Part shown: positions 24,698-34,290 of the stretch, piece after piece
Layout: each line of letters opens with the position of its first letter
Position numbering within the stretch: the first letter of the stretch is position 1
Assembly (NCBI GenBank): GCA_963522145.1
Contig: CAUQXI010000013.1
Coordinates: 36,821 to 100,820 of the forward strand
Reading direction: 5' to 3'
Length of the DNA: 64,000 nt
Source: Mesorhizobium_B sp963522145
Lineage (GTDB): Bacteria > Pseudomonadota > Alphaproteobacteria > Rhizobiales > Rhizobiaceae
The notes under the pieces: model-generated
Seen by the model: the letters and a program-made list of their open reading frames with translations, nothing else
Told to the model about the DNA's origin: nothing
Databases searched by the model: none
Position numbers and translations under genes: made by a program

Positions 24698-25918
24698 ATG
24701 TTGCGCAGGCTTTTGACCGCCGCGGCTCTGGTCGCTTCGCTGAGTCAGGCTCTGGCCGCCGATCCTGAGCCCGCGAAATGGGACTCGGTGCTGGAGGAAG
24801 CGAAGAACGAGACGGTGTATTTCAACGCCTGGGGCGGCGCGGAAAACATCAACGCCTATCTCGAATGGGCGGCGGCGGAGGTGAAGTCGCGCTTCGGCGT
24901 CACGCTTGTCCACGTGAAGCTCGACGACACGGCGAATGCGGTCGCCAGGGTGGTCGCGGAGAAGGCAGCGGGAAAGAGCGAGGGCGGCACGGTCGATCTT
25001 GTCTGGATCAATGGCGAGAATTTCGCCTCCATGAAGGCGCAAGCGCTGCTGATGCGCAACGACTGGGCGGAAAAGCTGCCCAACCGCCGCTTCGTGGATG
25101 CGGAAAGCAAGCCCACGATCCTGAGCGACTTCACCGTGCCGGTGGAAGGCCAGGAAAGCCCCTGGGGCATGGCGAAGCTGGTCTTCTTCCACGATTCAGC
25201 AAAAACCGACGGGAGCGCCATGCCCGGCTCGGCCGCGGAGCTGCTAGAATGGGCGAAGGCGCATCCCGGCCGTTTCACCTATCCTCAGCCGCCGGACTTT
25301 TCCGGCTCGACCTTTCTGAAGCAGATCCTGAGCGAGCTTGCGCCGGATCGCGCGGCTCTTGCCAAGCCGGTGGACGAGGAAAGCTTCGCGCGCGTTTCCG
25401 CGCCGCTTTTCGCCTATCTCGATGCGCTCAACCCCGTTCTCTGGCGCAGCGGCAAGGCATTCCCGCAGAACTATCCGGCGATGAAGGCGCTGCTGGCCGA
25501 CAATGAGGTGGACATCATCTTCGCCTTCAACCCGTCCGAAGCGTCGAGCGCAATCGCGGCAGGCGAGCTGCCCGGCACCGTGCGATCCTTCACCTTCAGG
25601 AAGGGCACGCTTGCCAACACCCATTTCGTCGCGATCCCCTTCAACGCCAATGCCAAAGCGGGTGCACTGGTGGTGGCCGATTTCCTGCTTTCGCCCGAAG
25701 CCCAGGCGCGCAAGCAGGATCCCGCCTTCTGGGGTGACCCGACCGTGCTGGACGTGACCCGCCTCGACGCAGCCGACAAAGCACGCTTCGAGGCGATCGA
25801 CCTGGGCGTCGCCACCCTCAAGCCCGATCAGCTCGGCCCCGCGCTGGACGAGCCGCATCCCTCCTGGATGGAACGGCTGGAGGCCGAGTGGACACGCCGC
25901 TACGGCGTTGCGAACTGA
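24698..25918 (+). CDS. ABC transporter substrate-binding protein, YnjB type
   Basis: 406 residues. GGGAGA upstream of ATG 24698. The signal peptide LRRLLTAAALVASLSQALA is followed by the mature start ADPEPAKWDS, so it is periplasmic. The family block YFNAWGGAENINAYLEW is characteristic of YnjB-type proteins. These sit in iron/thiamine/putrescine-type binding-protein space, but the natural substrate is unknown. It is followed by a fused permease and an ATPase, completing an importer (YnjBCD). It diverges from the phosphonate genes. Confidence 0.88.
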   Translation: MLRRLLTAAALVASLSQALAADPEPAKWDSVLEEAKNETVYFNAWGGAENINAYLEWAAAEVKSRFGVTLVHVKLDDTANAVARVVAEKAAGKSEGGTVDLVWINGENFASMKAQALLMRNDWAEKLPNRRFVDAESKPTILSDFTVPVEGQESPWGMAKLVFFHDSAKTDGSAMPGSAAELLEWAKAHPGRFTYPQPPDFSGSTFLKQILSELAPDRAALAKPVDEESFARVSAPLFAYLDALNPVLWRSGKAFPQNYPAMKALLADNEVDIIFAFNPSEASSAIAAGELPGTVRSFTFRKGTLANTHFVAIPFNANAKAGALVVADFLLSPEAQARKQDPAFWGDPTVLDVTRLDAADKARFEAIDLGVATLKPDQLGPALDEPHPSWMERLEAEWTRRYGVAN

Positions 25919-25992
25919 GCCTGCCGCAGGCAGGGCAGGGCAAACGGCCTGAGCCTGTCGCTCTTTCAGGCGAAACACTGCCCGTGCGGAGA

Positions 25993-27687
25993 ATGATCCC
26001 GCCTCAGGCGCTGGCTCGTTTGGGCCCGCCGCTGGCCCTGCTGGTCTTGGCCGGCCCGGTGCTGCTCGGCCTGCTTTTCACGATCCTGCCCGCCTTCGGC
26101 TACCTGCCGGCAATCGGCGGCACCGAACTGACCCTGGAGCCATTCCGCCGCCTGTTCGAGGAGCCCGGCATCCTGCGCTCCGCCGGTCTGAGCCTGTGGA
26201 CAGGCCTGCTCGCCTCTTTCCTGTCGCTGACGCTCGTTGCGTTCTTCTTTGCCGGTTTCTCGGATACACGCGCATTCGACACGTTCCGCCGCCTTCTTTC
26301 CCCGCTGCTGGCACTGCCCCATGCCGCGGCGGCCTTCGGGCTGGCTTTCCTCATCGCGCCGTCCGGCATGGTCGCACGCCTTCTTTCACCCGAACTCACC
26401 GGCTGGACCGCACCGCCAGACCTTCTGATCGTCAACGACCGCTGGGGCCTGTCCCTCGTGATGGGGCTGGCGCTGAAGGAAATCCCGTTTCTGGCGCTTG
26501 TCGCACTGGCCGCGCTGCCGCAGACGGGGGCGAGCTCGCGCGGGCGGGTCGCCGCATCGCTCGGCTATGGACGCATGGCAGGCTTCATCTTCGGAGTCTG
26601 GCCAAGCCTCTACCGCCAGATGCGGCTTGCGGTCTTCGCCGTGGTCGCCTTCTCCACCTCGGTGGTGGACATGGCGGCGATCCTCGGGCCGGGCACGCCG
26701 CCGACGCTGGCGCTGCGACTTGTCCGGTGGAGCGGCGATCCCGATCTGTCGCTGCGCTTTCTCGCCTCCGCCGGCGCGCTGCTTCAGCTCGGCGTCAGCG
26801 CGCTTGCGATCCTCGCTTGGATCGGCGGCGAACGGTTCGTGTCAGCCGCCGCGCGTGCCATGGCTGCCGCTGGCTGGCGCTTCCGGCAGGATCGTTTGAT
26901 GCGCGGCGGGGCGCTTGTCGCGATGCTGCTTGCCGTCCTCGCTCTCCTAGCCGGGGCCGCCACGCTCACGCTGTGGTCCTTTGCCGGCTTATGGGCTTTT
27001 CCCGATGCGCTCCCGCAAAGCTTCGAGTTCCGCGGCTGGAAGAGCAGCCTTGCCCGGCTGAGCGTACCATTGTGGAACGCAGGGTGGGTGGGCATCCTTG
27101 CCGCAGTGCTTGCCCTTTTGATCGCTTTGCTCTGCCTCGTGAATGAGGACGCCCGTCCGGCCCGACGAAACGCTACCCCGTCATTTCTGCTTTTCCTGCC
27201 GCTTCTCGTGCCTCAGGCAGCCTTTTTGTTCGGGCTCCAGCTCATGTTCCTTCAGGCCGGCATCACCGCAAGCAGGGGCGCGCTTGTGCTGGCTCACCTC
27301 GTCTTCGTTTTGCCTTATGTGCTGCTCTCGCTGAGCGATCCGTGGCGCGCTTTCGACCGCCGCTTCGAGCATGTGGCCGCAGCGCTTGGGCGCAGACCCT
27401 GGGTGATCCTGTTCCGCATCCGCCTTCCCATGCTGCTGCCGGCGCTTCTTGCGGCCGCTGCGATCGGCTTTGCCGTGTCGGTCGGGCTTTATCTGCCCAC
27501 GCTTCTAATCGGCGCGGGCCGGATTTCCACGATCACCACGGAGGCCGTGGCGCTGGCAAGCGGCAACAACCGCCGCGTGATCGGCACTTACGCGCTGGCG
27601 CAAATGCTCCTGCCGGTCCTCGGCTTTGCCGTTGCAACGCTTCTGCCGGCGCTGCTATGGCGCGCCCGCCTCCTCCGTGGCGGCTGA
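25993..27687 (+). CDS. ABC transporter permease, fused YnjC type
   Basis: 564 residues with about 12 membrane helices in two repeats, each with the binding-protein-dependent permease loop (AASLGYGRMAGFIFGVWPSL in the first half, AALGRRPWVILFRIRLPML in the second). One polypeptide thus supplies both transmembrane halves. ATG 25993 has CGGAGA immediately before it, an unusually short spacing. GTG 25984 and GTG 25888 (overlapping ynjB) are alternatives, so the start is uncertain. Confidence 0.85.
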   Translation: MIPPQALARLGPPLALLVLAGPVLLGLLFTILPAFGYLPAIGGTELTLEPFRRLFEEPGILRSAGLSLWTGLLASFLSLTLVAFFFAGFSDTRAFDTFRRLLSPLLALPHAAAAFGLAFLIAPSGMVARLLSPELTGWTAPPDLLIVNDRWGLSLVMGLALKEIPFLALVALAALPQTGASSRGRVAASLGYGRMAGFIFGVWPSLYRQMRLAVFAVVAFSTSVVDMAAILGPGTPPTLALRLVRWSGDPDLSLRFLASAGALLQLGVSALAILAWIGGERFVSAAARAMAAAGWRFRQDRLMRGGALVAMLLAVLALLAGAATLTLWSFAGLWAFPDALPQSFEFRGWKSSLARLSVPLWNAGWVGILAAVLALLIALLCLVNEDARPARRNATPSFLLFLPLLVPQAAFLFGLQLMFLQAGITASRGALVLAHLVFVLPYVLLSLSDPWRAFDRRFEHVAAALGRRPWVILFRIRLPMLLPALLAAAAIGFAVSVGLYLPTLLIGAGRISTITTEAVALASGNNRRVIGTYALAQMLLPVLGFAVATLLPALLWRARLLRGG

Positions 27688-27697
27688 AGGCGAACGC

Positions 27698-28339
27698 GTG
27701 AACGGCCTGGGTCTGCACCACATCGCTATCCGGCTGGGCTCGAGCCTGCTCCTCGCGATCGACGCTCATGTCGAGCCCGGGACAGTGCTCACCGTGATGG
27801 GGCCGTCCGGTTCCGGCAAGTCCACGCTTCTCAACTTTCTCGGCGGCTTTCTCGATCCCGCCTTCACGCCGGGCGGCCGGGTCACGATCGACGGGGCGGA
27901 CATCACCGCTCTTTCGCCGCAGGAGCGTGGTGCCGGCCTCCTGTTTCAGGATGCGCTTCTGTTTCCGCATATGAGCGTGCTCCAGAACCTGCTTTTCGCA
28001 ATCCCCCCAACGATCAAGGGCCGCGATCTCCGCCGGGCGCGCGCCGAGGCCATGCTGGAGGAGGTGGATCTTTCCGGCTTCGGCCCCCGCGATCCCGCCA
28101 CGCTGTCGGGCGGACAGAAGGCACGGGTGGCGCTTGCGCGCATGCTCCTGTCCGCACCGCGCTTCCTGCTGCTGGACGAGCCCTTCAACCGCCTCGACGC
28201 ACCCCTGCGCGCCCAGGCCCGCGTGCTGGTGTTCGGCGCGGCGAAAACGAACAGCCTGCCCGTGGTGCTCGTCACCCATGACGAGGCCGATGCACAGGCG
28301 GCCGGCGGCCCGGTGGTTCACATCGGAAAAGCACCGTGA
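27698..28339 (+). CDS. ABC transporter ATP-binding protein, YnjD type
   Basis: 213 residues. Walker A MGPSGSGKSTLLNFL (about 34-48), signature LSGGQKARVALARML, Walker B FLLLDEPFNRLD, and H-loop VTHDEADAQ. GTG 27698 is chosen over GTG 27677 because the latter overlaps ynjC; GAAGG lies ahead at workable spacing. The short C-terminus lacks a regulatory domain. Its stop overlaps the GTG start of hrpB (GTGA). Confidence 0.9.
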   Translation: MNGLGLHHIAIRLGSSLLLAIDAHVEPGTVLTVMGPSGSGKSTLLNFLGGFLDPAFTPGGRVTIDGADITALSPQERGAGLLFQDALLFPHMSVLQNLLFAIPPTIKGRDLRRARAEAMLEEVDLSGFGPRDPATLSGGQKARVALARMLLSAPRFLLLDEPFNRLDAPLRAQARVLVFGAAKTNSLPVVLVTHDEADAQAAGGPVVHIGKAP

Positions 28340-30789
28340 GCGCCGATCTTCCCGTCCAGGCGGTCCTGCCCGATCTGCTCGATGCGCTGGCCGATAACCC
28401 AAACGCGGTGCTGGTCGCGCCGCCGGGCGCGGGCAAGACCACGCTGGTGCCGCTCGCGCTAATGGATGCGCCATGGGCCGCGAACAAGCGCATCCTGCTT
28501 CTCGAACCCCGCCGGCTGGCCGCCCGCGCGGCGGCCATGCGGATGGCCGAACTGCTGGGCGAAGAGCCCGGTTGGCGCATCGGATATGCGATGCGGATGG
28601 AAACCCGTGTCTCCGCGCAGACCCGCGTGCTCGTGGTAACGGAGGGCGTCCTCGCCCGCGCGATCCTCGACGATCCCGAACTGAGCGGGATCGCGGCCGT
28701 GATCTTCGACGAGTTCCACGAGCGCTCGCTGGACGGCGATTTCGGTCTAGCCCTTGCGCTGGACGTTCAGAGCGGCCTCCGCCCCGATCTGCGACTCCTC
28801 GCCATGTCCGCCACGCTGGATGGCGCCCGCGTTTCAGCCCTGATGAAGAACGCGTCCGTGCTTCAAAGCAAGGGCCGGGCCTTTCCCGTGGAAATCCGCT
28901 ATCGCGAGCGTGTGGCAGGTGTTGCGGTGGAGGATGCCGTGGCCGCCGCCATTCGTGACGCGATCGCAGAGGAGGCGGGAAGCGTGCTCGCCTTTCTGCC
29001 GGGCCAGCGCGAGATCGAGCGTGTGATGGAACGGCTGGAAGGCCGGCTGCCCGCCAATGTCGCGCTCGCGCCCTTGTTCGGCGCGATGGAGGCAGGTGCC
29101 CAGCGTCGCGCGGTGCTGCCCGCGCCTCCCTCCACACGCAAGGTGGTGCTCGCCACGAGCATCGCCGAGACCTCGCTCACCATCGATGGCGTCCGCGTGG
29201 TGGTGGATGGCGGCCTGTCGCGCGTGCCGCGCTTCGAGCCGGCCACGGGGCTGACGCGGCTCGAAACCGTGCGTGTCTCCCGCGCCTCGGCCGACCAGCG
29301 CGCCGGCCGCGCGGGACGAACCGGGCCTGGCGTGGCGATCCGCCTGTGGCGGGCCGAGCAGACGGCTGCACTCCAGCCCTTCACCCGGCCCGAAATCCTG
29401 GAAGCCGACCTGTCGAGCCTCCTTCTCGACTGCGCCGCCTTTGGCGTGAGCGACCCGGGCAGCCTGCGTTTTCTCGATCCGCCGCCTGCGCCCGCTGTCG
29501 CGGAAGCGTGCGCTCTGCTCCGAAGCCTCGGCGCGCTCGATGCCGATGGTCGCATCACGCCGGATGGCGCTGCGATGCGCAAGCTGTCACTGCCCGTGCG
29601 TTTGTCGCACATGGTCGTGGCTGCTGCCGGGCAGGGCGACGCGCTGGCGGCGGCACATCTCGCCGTGCTGCTCGGGGAGCGCGGACTGGGCGGCAGCGAC
29701 ATCGATCTCGATCACCGCCTGAGCCGCTTTCTTTCGGAACGCGGCCCGCGCTCCGATGCCGCGCGCCGCCTTGCCGGCCGGCTTGCCGCGCAGGCAGGAG
29801 GAAAGCGCTCGAACTGCGCGATTTCGTCCGCCGGCGCTCTCCTGGTTCAGGCCTGGCCGGATCGCGTGGCCAAAGCGCGCGGCGGACGAGGGCGCTTCGT
29901 GCTCGCCAACGGGCGCGGCGCGGTGCTCGATGAAACCCATCCGCTCGCCGCGCAGCCCTTCCTTGTGGTGGCCGATCTTCAGGGCGGCGGACGCGAGGCC
30001 CGTATCGCGGCGGCAGCGGTGATCGCCGAGGAAGACGTCCGCGCGGCACTCGGCGACCGCATCGAGCGCGTGGTCGCTACCGTGCTGGACGAGAAGCTTC
30101 GCGCCGTGCGTGGCGTTGAAACCCAGCGGCTGGGCGCGATCGTCCTTTCGGAGCGGCCGCTGGCCCGGCCATCCGTGGAGGAGGCGAACCGCGCTGTGCT
30201 CGCGGCCCTGCACGCCCACGGCCTGTCGATCCTGCAACCGGGTCAGGCGGCTGCAGCGTTGCGCGTCCGCCTCGGCTGGCTCCATCGCTGCTTCGGTGCG
30301 CCCTGGCCGGATGTGAGCGATGAGGCTCTGCGCGACACGCTGGACGACTGGCTCGCTCCTTTCCTGTCCGGCGAAACTACCCTTGCTGCGATCGAGAACG
30401 ACACCCTTGCCGCAGCACTCTCAGGCCTCGTCCCGCCCGGAGACAGGCGGAGGCTCGACCAATGGGCGCCCACGCACTTCGAGGCGCCGTCGGGCAGCCG
30501 CGTGCCGATCCGCTACGATGGCCAGGAGCCGGTGCTTGCCATCCGCGTGCAGGAACTGTTCGGCCTCGACCGTCATCCGACGATCGGCGGGGGCGCGGCG
30601 CCGCTCACCCTCGAACTCTTGTCGCCCGCTCATCGCCCGATCCAGACCACGTGCGACCTGCCCCGCTTCTGGCGCGGCTCCTGGGCCGATGTGCGCGCCG
30701 ATCTGCGCGGCCGTTATCCCAGGCATCCCTGGCCGGAAGACCCGCTTGCCGCCCCGCCCACCAGCCGCGCCAAGCCGCGCGGAACGTGA
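28336..30789 (+). CDS. hrpB: ATP-dependent RNA helicase HrpB
   Basis: 817 residues, the family's usual length. DEAH/RHA helicase: Walker A VAPPGAGKTTLVPLAL (residues 28-43), DEFH box in AAVIFDEFHERSLDGDFG, SAT motif LLAMSATLDG, and motif VI SRASADQRAGRAGRTGPG. The C-terminal third is the HrpB-specific region. The biological role in rhizobia is poorly defined, probably RNA remodelling. The GTG 28336 start overlaps the preceding ATPase stop; this coupling to a transporter operon is common where gene density is high. Confidence 0.95.
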   Translation: MSADLPVQAVLPDLLDALADNPNAVLVAPPGAGKTTLVPLALMDAPWAANKRILLLEPRRLAARAAAMRMAELLGEEPGWRIGYAMRMETRVSAQTRVLVVTEGVLARAILDDPELSGIAAVIFDEFHERSLDGDFGLALALDVQSGLRPDLRLLAMSATLDGARVSALMKNASVLQSKGRAFPVEIRYRERVAGVAVEDAVAAAIRDAIAEEAGSVLAFLPGQREIERVMERLEGRLPANVALAPLFGAMEAGAQRRAVLPAPPSTRKVVLATSIAETSLTIDGVRVVVDGGLSRVPRFEPATGLTRLETVRVSRASADQRAGRAGRTGPGVAIRLWRAEQTAALQPFTRPEILEADLSSLLLDCAAFGVSDPGSLRFLDPPPAPAVAEACALLRSLGALDADGRITPDGAAMRKLSLPVRLSHMVVAAAGQGDALAAAHLAVLLGERGLGGSDIDLDHRLSRFLSERGPRSDAARRLAGRLAAQAGGKRSNCAISSAGALLVQAWPDRVAKARGGRGRFVLANGRGAVLDETHPLAAQPFLVVADLQGGGREARIAAAAVIAEEDVRAALGDRIERVVATVLDEKLRAVRGVETQRLGAIVLSERPLARPSVEEANRAVLAALHAHGLSILQPGQAAAALRVRLGWLHRCFGAPWPDVSDEALRDTLDDWLAPFLSGETTLAAIENDTLAAALSGLVPPGDRRRLDQWAPTHFEAPSGSRVPIRYDGQEPVLAIRVQELFGLDRHPTIGGGAAPLTLELLSPAHRPIQTTCDLPRFWRGSWADVRADLRGRYPRHPWPEDPLAAPPTSRAKPRGT

Positions 30790-30829
30790 GGGGCTTGGCT
30801 TGGGCGGGCGGACCGGCCCATAAGGACCG

Positions 30830-32161
30830 ATGGCCGACCCCCATCGCTTCGACCCTCATCTGCCCGATCCGCAAAGCCACCATCTGCGTCTCAACACGCT
30901 GATCCGGCTGCGCTGGCTCGCCGTGGCGGGGCAGAGCCTGGCCGTGCTTTTCGTGGCCTATGGGCTCGACTTTCCCTTGCCAGTGTCGTGGTGCTTCGCG
31001 CTGATCGCAAGCGCTGCCTGGCTCAACCTGTTCCTGACCTTCCGCTTTCCCGCCGCCCATCGCCTGAAGCCTTATCCGGCCTTTGCCATCCTGGTGTTCG
31101 ATGCCGCGCAGCTTGCCGGCCTGCTCTTCATGACGGGCGGGCTGACCAATCCCTTCGCGTTGCTGCTGATCGTGCCGGTGGTGGTCTCCGCCACCTCGCT
31201 TCCCCTCCGCTTCACGGGCCTGCTGGGCGTGCTCGTAGCGCTGGCTGCGAGCCTGCTGCTGTTTTTCCGGTTGCCGCTTCCCTGGCCGGAAGGCAGCGGG
31301 TTCGACATGCCCTTCATCTACCTTTCGGGCATCTGGGTTTCGGTGCTCTCCACCATCGCCTTCACCGCCGTTTATGCCTGGCGCGTGGCGGAGGAAGCGC
31401 GCCAGCTTTCCAATGCGCTCGCCGCGACAGAACTCGTGCTCCAGCGCGAACAGCACCTTTCCGCCCTCGATGGCTTGGCGGCGGCCGCCGCCCATGAACT
31501 CGGCACCCCGCTTGCCACGATCAGCGTGGTGTCGCGCGAAATGGAACGCGCGCTGGGAAGCGACCCGCGCTTCCACGAGGACGTGACCCTGCTCCGCACC
31601 CAGACGGAGCGCTGCCGGCAGATCTTGAAGCGGCTCACCAACCTGTCGGCGGAAAGCGAGGAACATCTCGCCCGCCTGCCGCTCACCTCGCTGATCGAGG
31701 AGGTCACGGCACCCCATCGCGAGTTCGGCATCGCGATCAGGATGGATGGAGAGCAATCGATCGGCCCCGAGCCGGTCGGGCGGCGCAATGCGGGCGTGAT
31801 CTATGGCCTGGGCAATCTGGTGGAGAACGCGGTGGATTTCGCGCGCGAGACCGTCACGATCCGCTGGCATTGGAACGACCGCGTGACGGTTACGATCCAG
31901 GATGACGGGCCGGGCTTTCCGCCCGAAGTCATCGATCGCATCGGCGAACCCTATATCTCCACCCGCGAGGGCATGGAAAAGGGCGGCGGCCTGGGGCTCG
32001 GCCTGTTCATCGCAAAGACCCTGCTCGAGCGCTCGGGCGCGGCGCTGTCCTTCAGGAATTCCAACGAGCCCGGCCATGGTGCCCACGTGGAAGTGAACTG
32101 GCCACGCGAGGCGTTTGCCCATGATGTTCCTGCCATGGAAAGAGCAGACGAGGCAGCTTGA
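30830..32161 (+). CDS. regB: Redox-sensing histidine kinase RegB/ActS/PrrB type
   Basis: 443 residues. Six membrane helices (about 25-185), with the quinone-binding heptad GGLTNPF at 103-109. The phospho-acceptor His222 lies in AAHELGTPLAT, and redox-active Cys262 in TERCRQILKRL; the spacing of 40 equals that of His225 and Cys265 in Rhodobacter RegB. The ATP-binding domain has NLVENAVDFA, DDGPGFP and GGGLGLGLFIAKTLLE. It phosphorylates RegA under reducing conditions, controlling respiration, nitrogen and carbon fixation genes. Confidence 0.95.
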   Translation: MADPHRFDPHLPDPQSHHLRLNTLIRLRWLAVAGQSLAVLFVAYGLDFPLPVSWCFALIASAAWLNLFLTFRFPAAHRLKPYPAFAILVFDAAQLAGLLFMTGGLTNPFALLLIVPVVVSATSLPLRFTGLLGVLVALAASLLLFFRLPLPWPEGSGFDMPFIYLSGIWVSVLSTIAFTAVYAWRVAEEARQLSNALAATELVLQREQHLSALDGLAAAAAHELGTPLATISVVSREMERALGSDPRFHEDVTLLRTQTERCRQILKRLTNLSAESEEHLARLPLTSLIEEVTAPHREFGIAIRMDGEQSIGPEPVGRRNAGVIYGLGNLVENAVDFARETVTIRWHWNDRVTVTIQDDGPGFPPEVIDRIGEPYISTREGMEKGGGLGLGLFIAKTLLERSGAALSFRNSNEPGHGAHVEVNWPREAFAHDVPAMERADEAA

Positions 32162-32304
32162 CGTCTCTCTGCGATCTTTTCGATTTTTCTCGTGATGCTG
32201 GGGATTGCCTGGCCTAAACCCTTCCGAATATTGGAAAAGCTGCCTTTCCGGCCTATATGAGGGGAAGAAGAGTCGAGTTTTCCGATGCCCAAGGTCCCGA
32301 TCTC

Positions 32305-32886
32305 ATGACCGAGCATGTTCCCGAGATTTCCGGCGATGCGGTTGCCGCGAGCTTCGCCGCTGGTGATGCGTCGCTGCTGATCGTCGATGACGACAAGCCT
32401 TTCCTTCAGCGGCTGGCACGCGCCATGGAGGCGCGCGGCTTCCAGGTGGAAACCGCCGAAAGCGTGGAAGAAGCGGTGTCCAAAACACGCGCCCGACCGC
32501 CGGCATTCGCCGTGGTTGACATGCGGCTCGGCGACGGCAACGGGCTGGACGTGGTGTCCGCCATCCGTGATCGCCGGAGCGACACCCGCACCGTGATCCT
32601 GACGGGGTACGGTAACATCGCCACCGCCGTGACGGCAGTAAAGCTCGGCGCAGTGGATTATCTGTCCAAGCCGGCCGATGCGGACGATATCTTTGCCGCC
32701 CTGACCCGCACCGATGCCGAACGCGCCGCGCCGCCCGAGAACCCGATGTCGGCCGATCGCGTGCGCTGGGAGCACATCCAGCGCGTTTATGAGATGTGCG
32801 AACGGAATGTCTCGGAAACGGCACGCCGGCTCAACATGCACCGGCGGACCTTGCAGCGCATCCTCGCCAAGCGCGCGCCGCGCTGA
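32305..32886 (+). CDS. regA: Response regulator RegA/ActR/PrrA type
   Basis: 193 residues. The receiver domain has acidic residues in LLIVDDDKPF, phospho-Asp72 in FAVVDMRLGDGNGLD, Thr in VILTGYG and Lys in YLSKPAD. The C-terminal Fis-type helix-turn-helix is ERNVSETARRLNMHRRTLQRIL, nearly invariant in the RegA family. ATG 32305 was chosen over 32257 because MTEHVPEIS is the usual type of N-terminus. It lies 143 bases after regB with its own leader. Its stop sits in the 12-bp palindrome CTGATCGATCAG (32883-32894), shared with the converging mmcB stop. Confidence 0.95.
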   Translation: MTEHVPEISGDAVAASFAAGDASLLIVDDDKPFLQRLARAMEARGFQVETAESVEEAVSKTRARPPAFAVVDMRLGDGNGLDVVSAIRDRRSDTRTVILTGYGNIATAVTAVKLGAVDYLSKPADADDIFAALTRTDAERAAPPENPMSADRVRWEHIQRVYEMCERNVSETARRLNMHRRTLQRILAKRAPR

Positions 32887-32890
32887 TCGA

Positions 32891-33406
32891 TCAGTCGCTT
32901 TCGCCCTCCAGCGCCGCCACCGGCACACCCGCCAGTTCTGCCGCCAGCAATCTCGCCGCCCCGGCGCGGGCGAGGCGAAGCATCACTGCCTTGCGGTCGT
33001 GCGGCTTCAGGCGGTGTTCCGGCGCTTCCCGCATGATCTCGCCGCCGTAGCCGTCCGACAGGATGAAGCCGGCTTCCTCGGGAAAGATTTCCGCCGGAAC
33101 ATTGGGATGGGTCGCGAAGAAGAAGCGATCGCAATGGAGCCGGTATTCCGGCCATTTGCGGTCGACCCGGAAATCCTCCACCGACGACTTGATCTCGATG
33201 ATCCAGAGATCGCCCTTCGGCGTCAGCGCCACGAGGTCGGCACGCCGCCCGCCCGCCAGGGTAATCTCCGGCAGAACATGCGCGCCGTGGCTCGCCATCA
33301 AGCGCTGCACGCCGCGGCGCACGAGCATGGCACGCTCGGACTGGCGTCCGTCGAGGAGCGGATTGACGCGAATCGTGGAGACGATGGGCATGCCAGAGCA
33401 TGGCAT
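32891..33406 (-). CDS. mmcB: MmcB family DNA repair protein
   Basis: 171 residues from ATG 33406; a start at 33391 is also possible. The core GRRADLVALTPKGDLWIIEIKSSVEDFRVDRKWPEY shows an Asp...Glu-x-Lys arrangement typical of PD-(D/E)xK nucleases. The family is alphaproteobacterial and named from Caulobacter mitomycin C sensitivity. It probably acts as a DNA-damage nuclease. It converges on regA with only four bases between stops. Confidence 0.88.
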   Translation of the reverse strand: MPCSGMPIVSTIRVNPLLDGRQSERAMLVRRGVQRLMASHGAHVLPEITLAGGRRADLVALTPKGDLWIIEIKSSVEDFRVDRKWPEYRLHCDRFFFATHPNVPAEIFPEEAGFILSDGYGGEIMREAPEHRLKPHDRKAVMLRLARAGAARLLAAELAGVPVAALEGESD

Positions 33407-33652
33407 TGCTGCCCCGCTGTATGGAATCCCGGCGCTGCCGACAAAAATCTAACGCTTTCGTGAAGATGTAACGTCCTGTTGCCGAAATGCCATAGCGCGT
33501 GGCTGAGTGGATGGCTGGTCCTGCAACGAGGGCCCGGCATCTTGGCAGCCTCCCGGTGGCCCTTCTATGAATGCCGCGAGAGGCACGCTATCGCTGGCAA
33601 GCGCGGCGTCTTCGCGGGGCAATCACATCAAACGAGGGGTGGGGTGCGATCC

Positions 33653-34267
33653 ATGCGCATGAGAACCATTATTGCCGGGCTGGCTTTGTCGCTCGGCCTT
33701 GCGGGCTGCAGCATTCTCGGACCGTCGCAGGTCTTCACCTCTGAATACCGCGCCCGCGTGGATTCCGGCTACCAGCTTCCCGCGATCCCGATCTACAAGG
33801 TGGACAAGAAATTCCACCGTCAGGTCGTCTCCTACGAGACGGCGGAAGAGCCCGGCACGATCATCGTCGATACCGGCGCGAAGTTCCTTTACTTCGTGAT
33901 GGGTGACGGCAAGGCGATGCGCTACGGCATCGGCGTCGGCCGCGAGGGCTTCGAGTGGAAGGGCTCCGCGCGGATCGCGGCCAAGCGAGAGTGGCCGGTC
34001 TGGACGCCGCCTGCCGCGATGATCAAGCGCAAGCCGGAACTCGCCAGGTGGTCGGGCGGCATGCCGCCCGGGCCCGACAATGCGCTTGGCGCCCGCGCCA
34101 TGTATCTCTACAACAAGGGCGGCGACACCGGTTACCGCCTGCATGGTACGCCGGAATGGTTCTCGATCGGCAAGGCCATGTCCTCGGGCTGCATCCGCCT
34201 GATGAACCAGGACATCATCGACCTCTACAACCGCGCCGATGTCGGCGCGAAGGTGATCGTGCTGTAA
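33653..34267 (+). CDS. L,D-transpeptidase, lipoprotein (YkuD domain)
   Basis: 204 residues. The N-terminus has a lipobox LGLAGC with the lipidated Cys19. The YkuD catalytic region has His164 in GYRLHGTPEW and Cys180 in SSGCIRLMNQDI (HxGTPEW...SSGCIR). It crosslinks peptidoglycan (3-3 bonds) or anchors proteins at the cell wall, outside the inner membrane. ATG 33653 gives a proper lipoprotein signal; the ORF's upstream extension to 33479 has no family similarity. Ribosome site GAGGGG lies upstream. Confidence 0.92.
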   Translation: MRMRTIIAGLALSLGLAGCSILGPSQVFTSEYRARVDSGYQLPAIPIYKVDKKFHRQVVSYETAEEPGTIIVDTGAKFLYFVMGDGKAMRYGIGVGREGFEWKGSARIAAKREWPVWTPPAAMIKRKPELARWSGGMPPGPDNALGARAMYLYNKGGDTGYRLHGTPEWFSIGKAMSSGCIRLMNQDIIDLYNRADVGAKVIVL

Positions 34268-34290
34268 GAGAGCGCGACACGACAGACACA

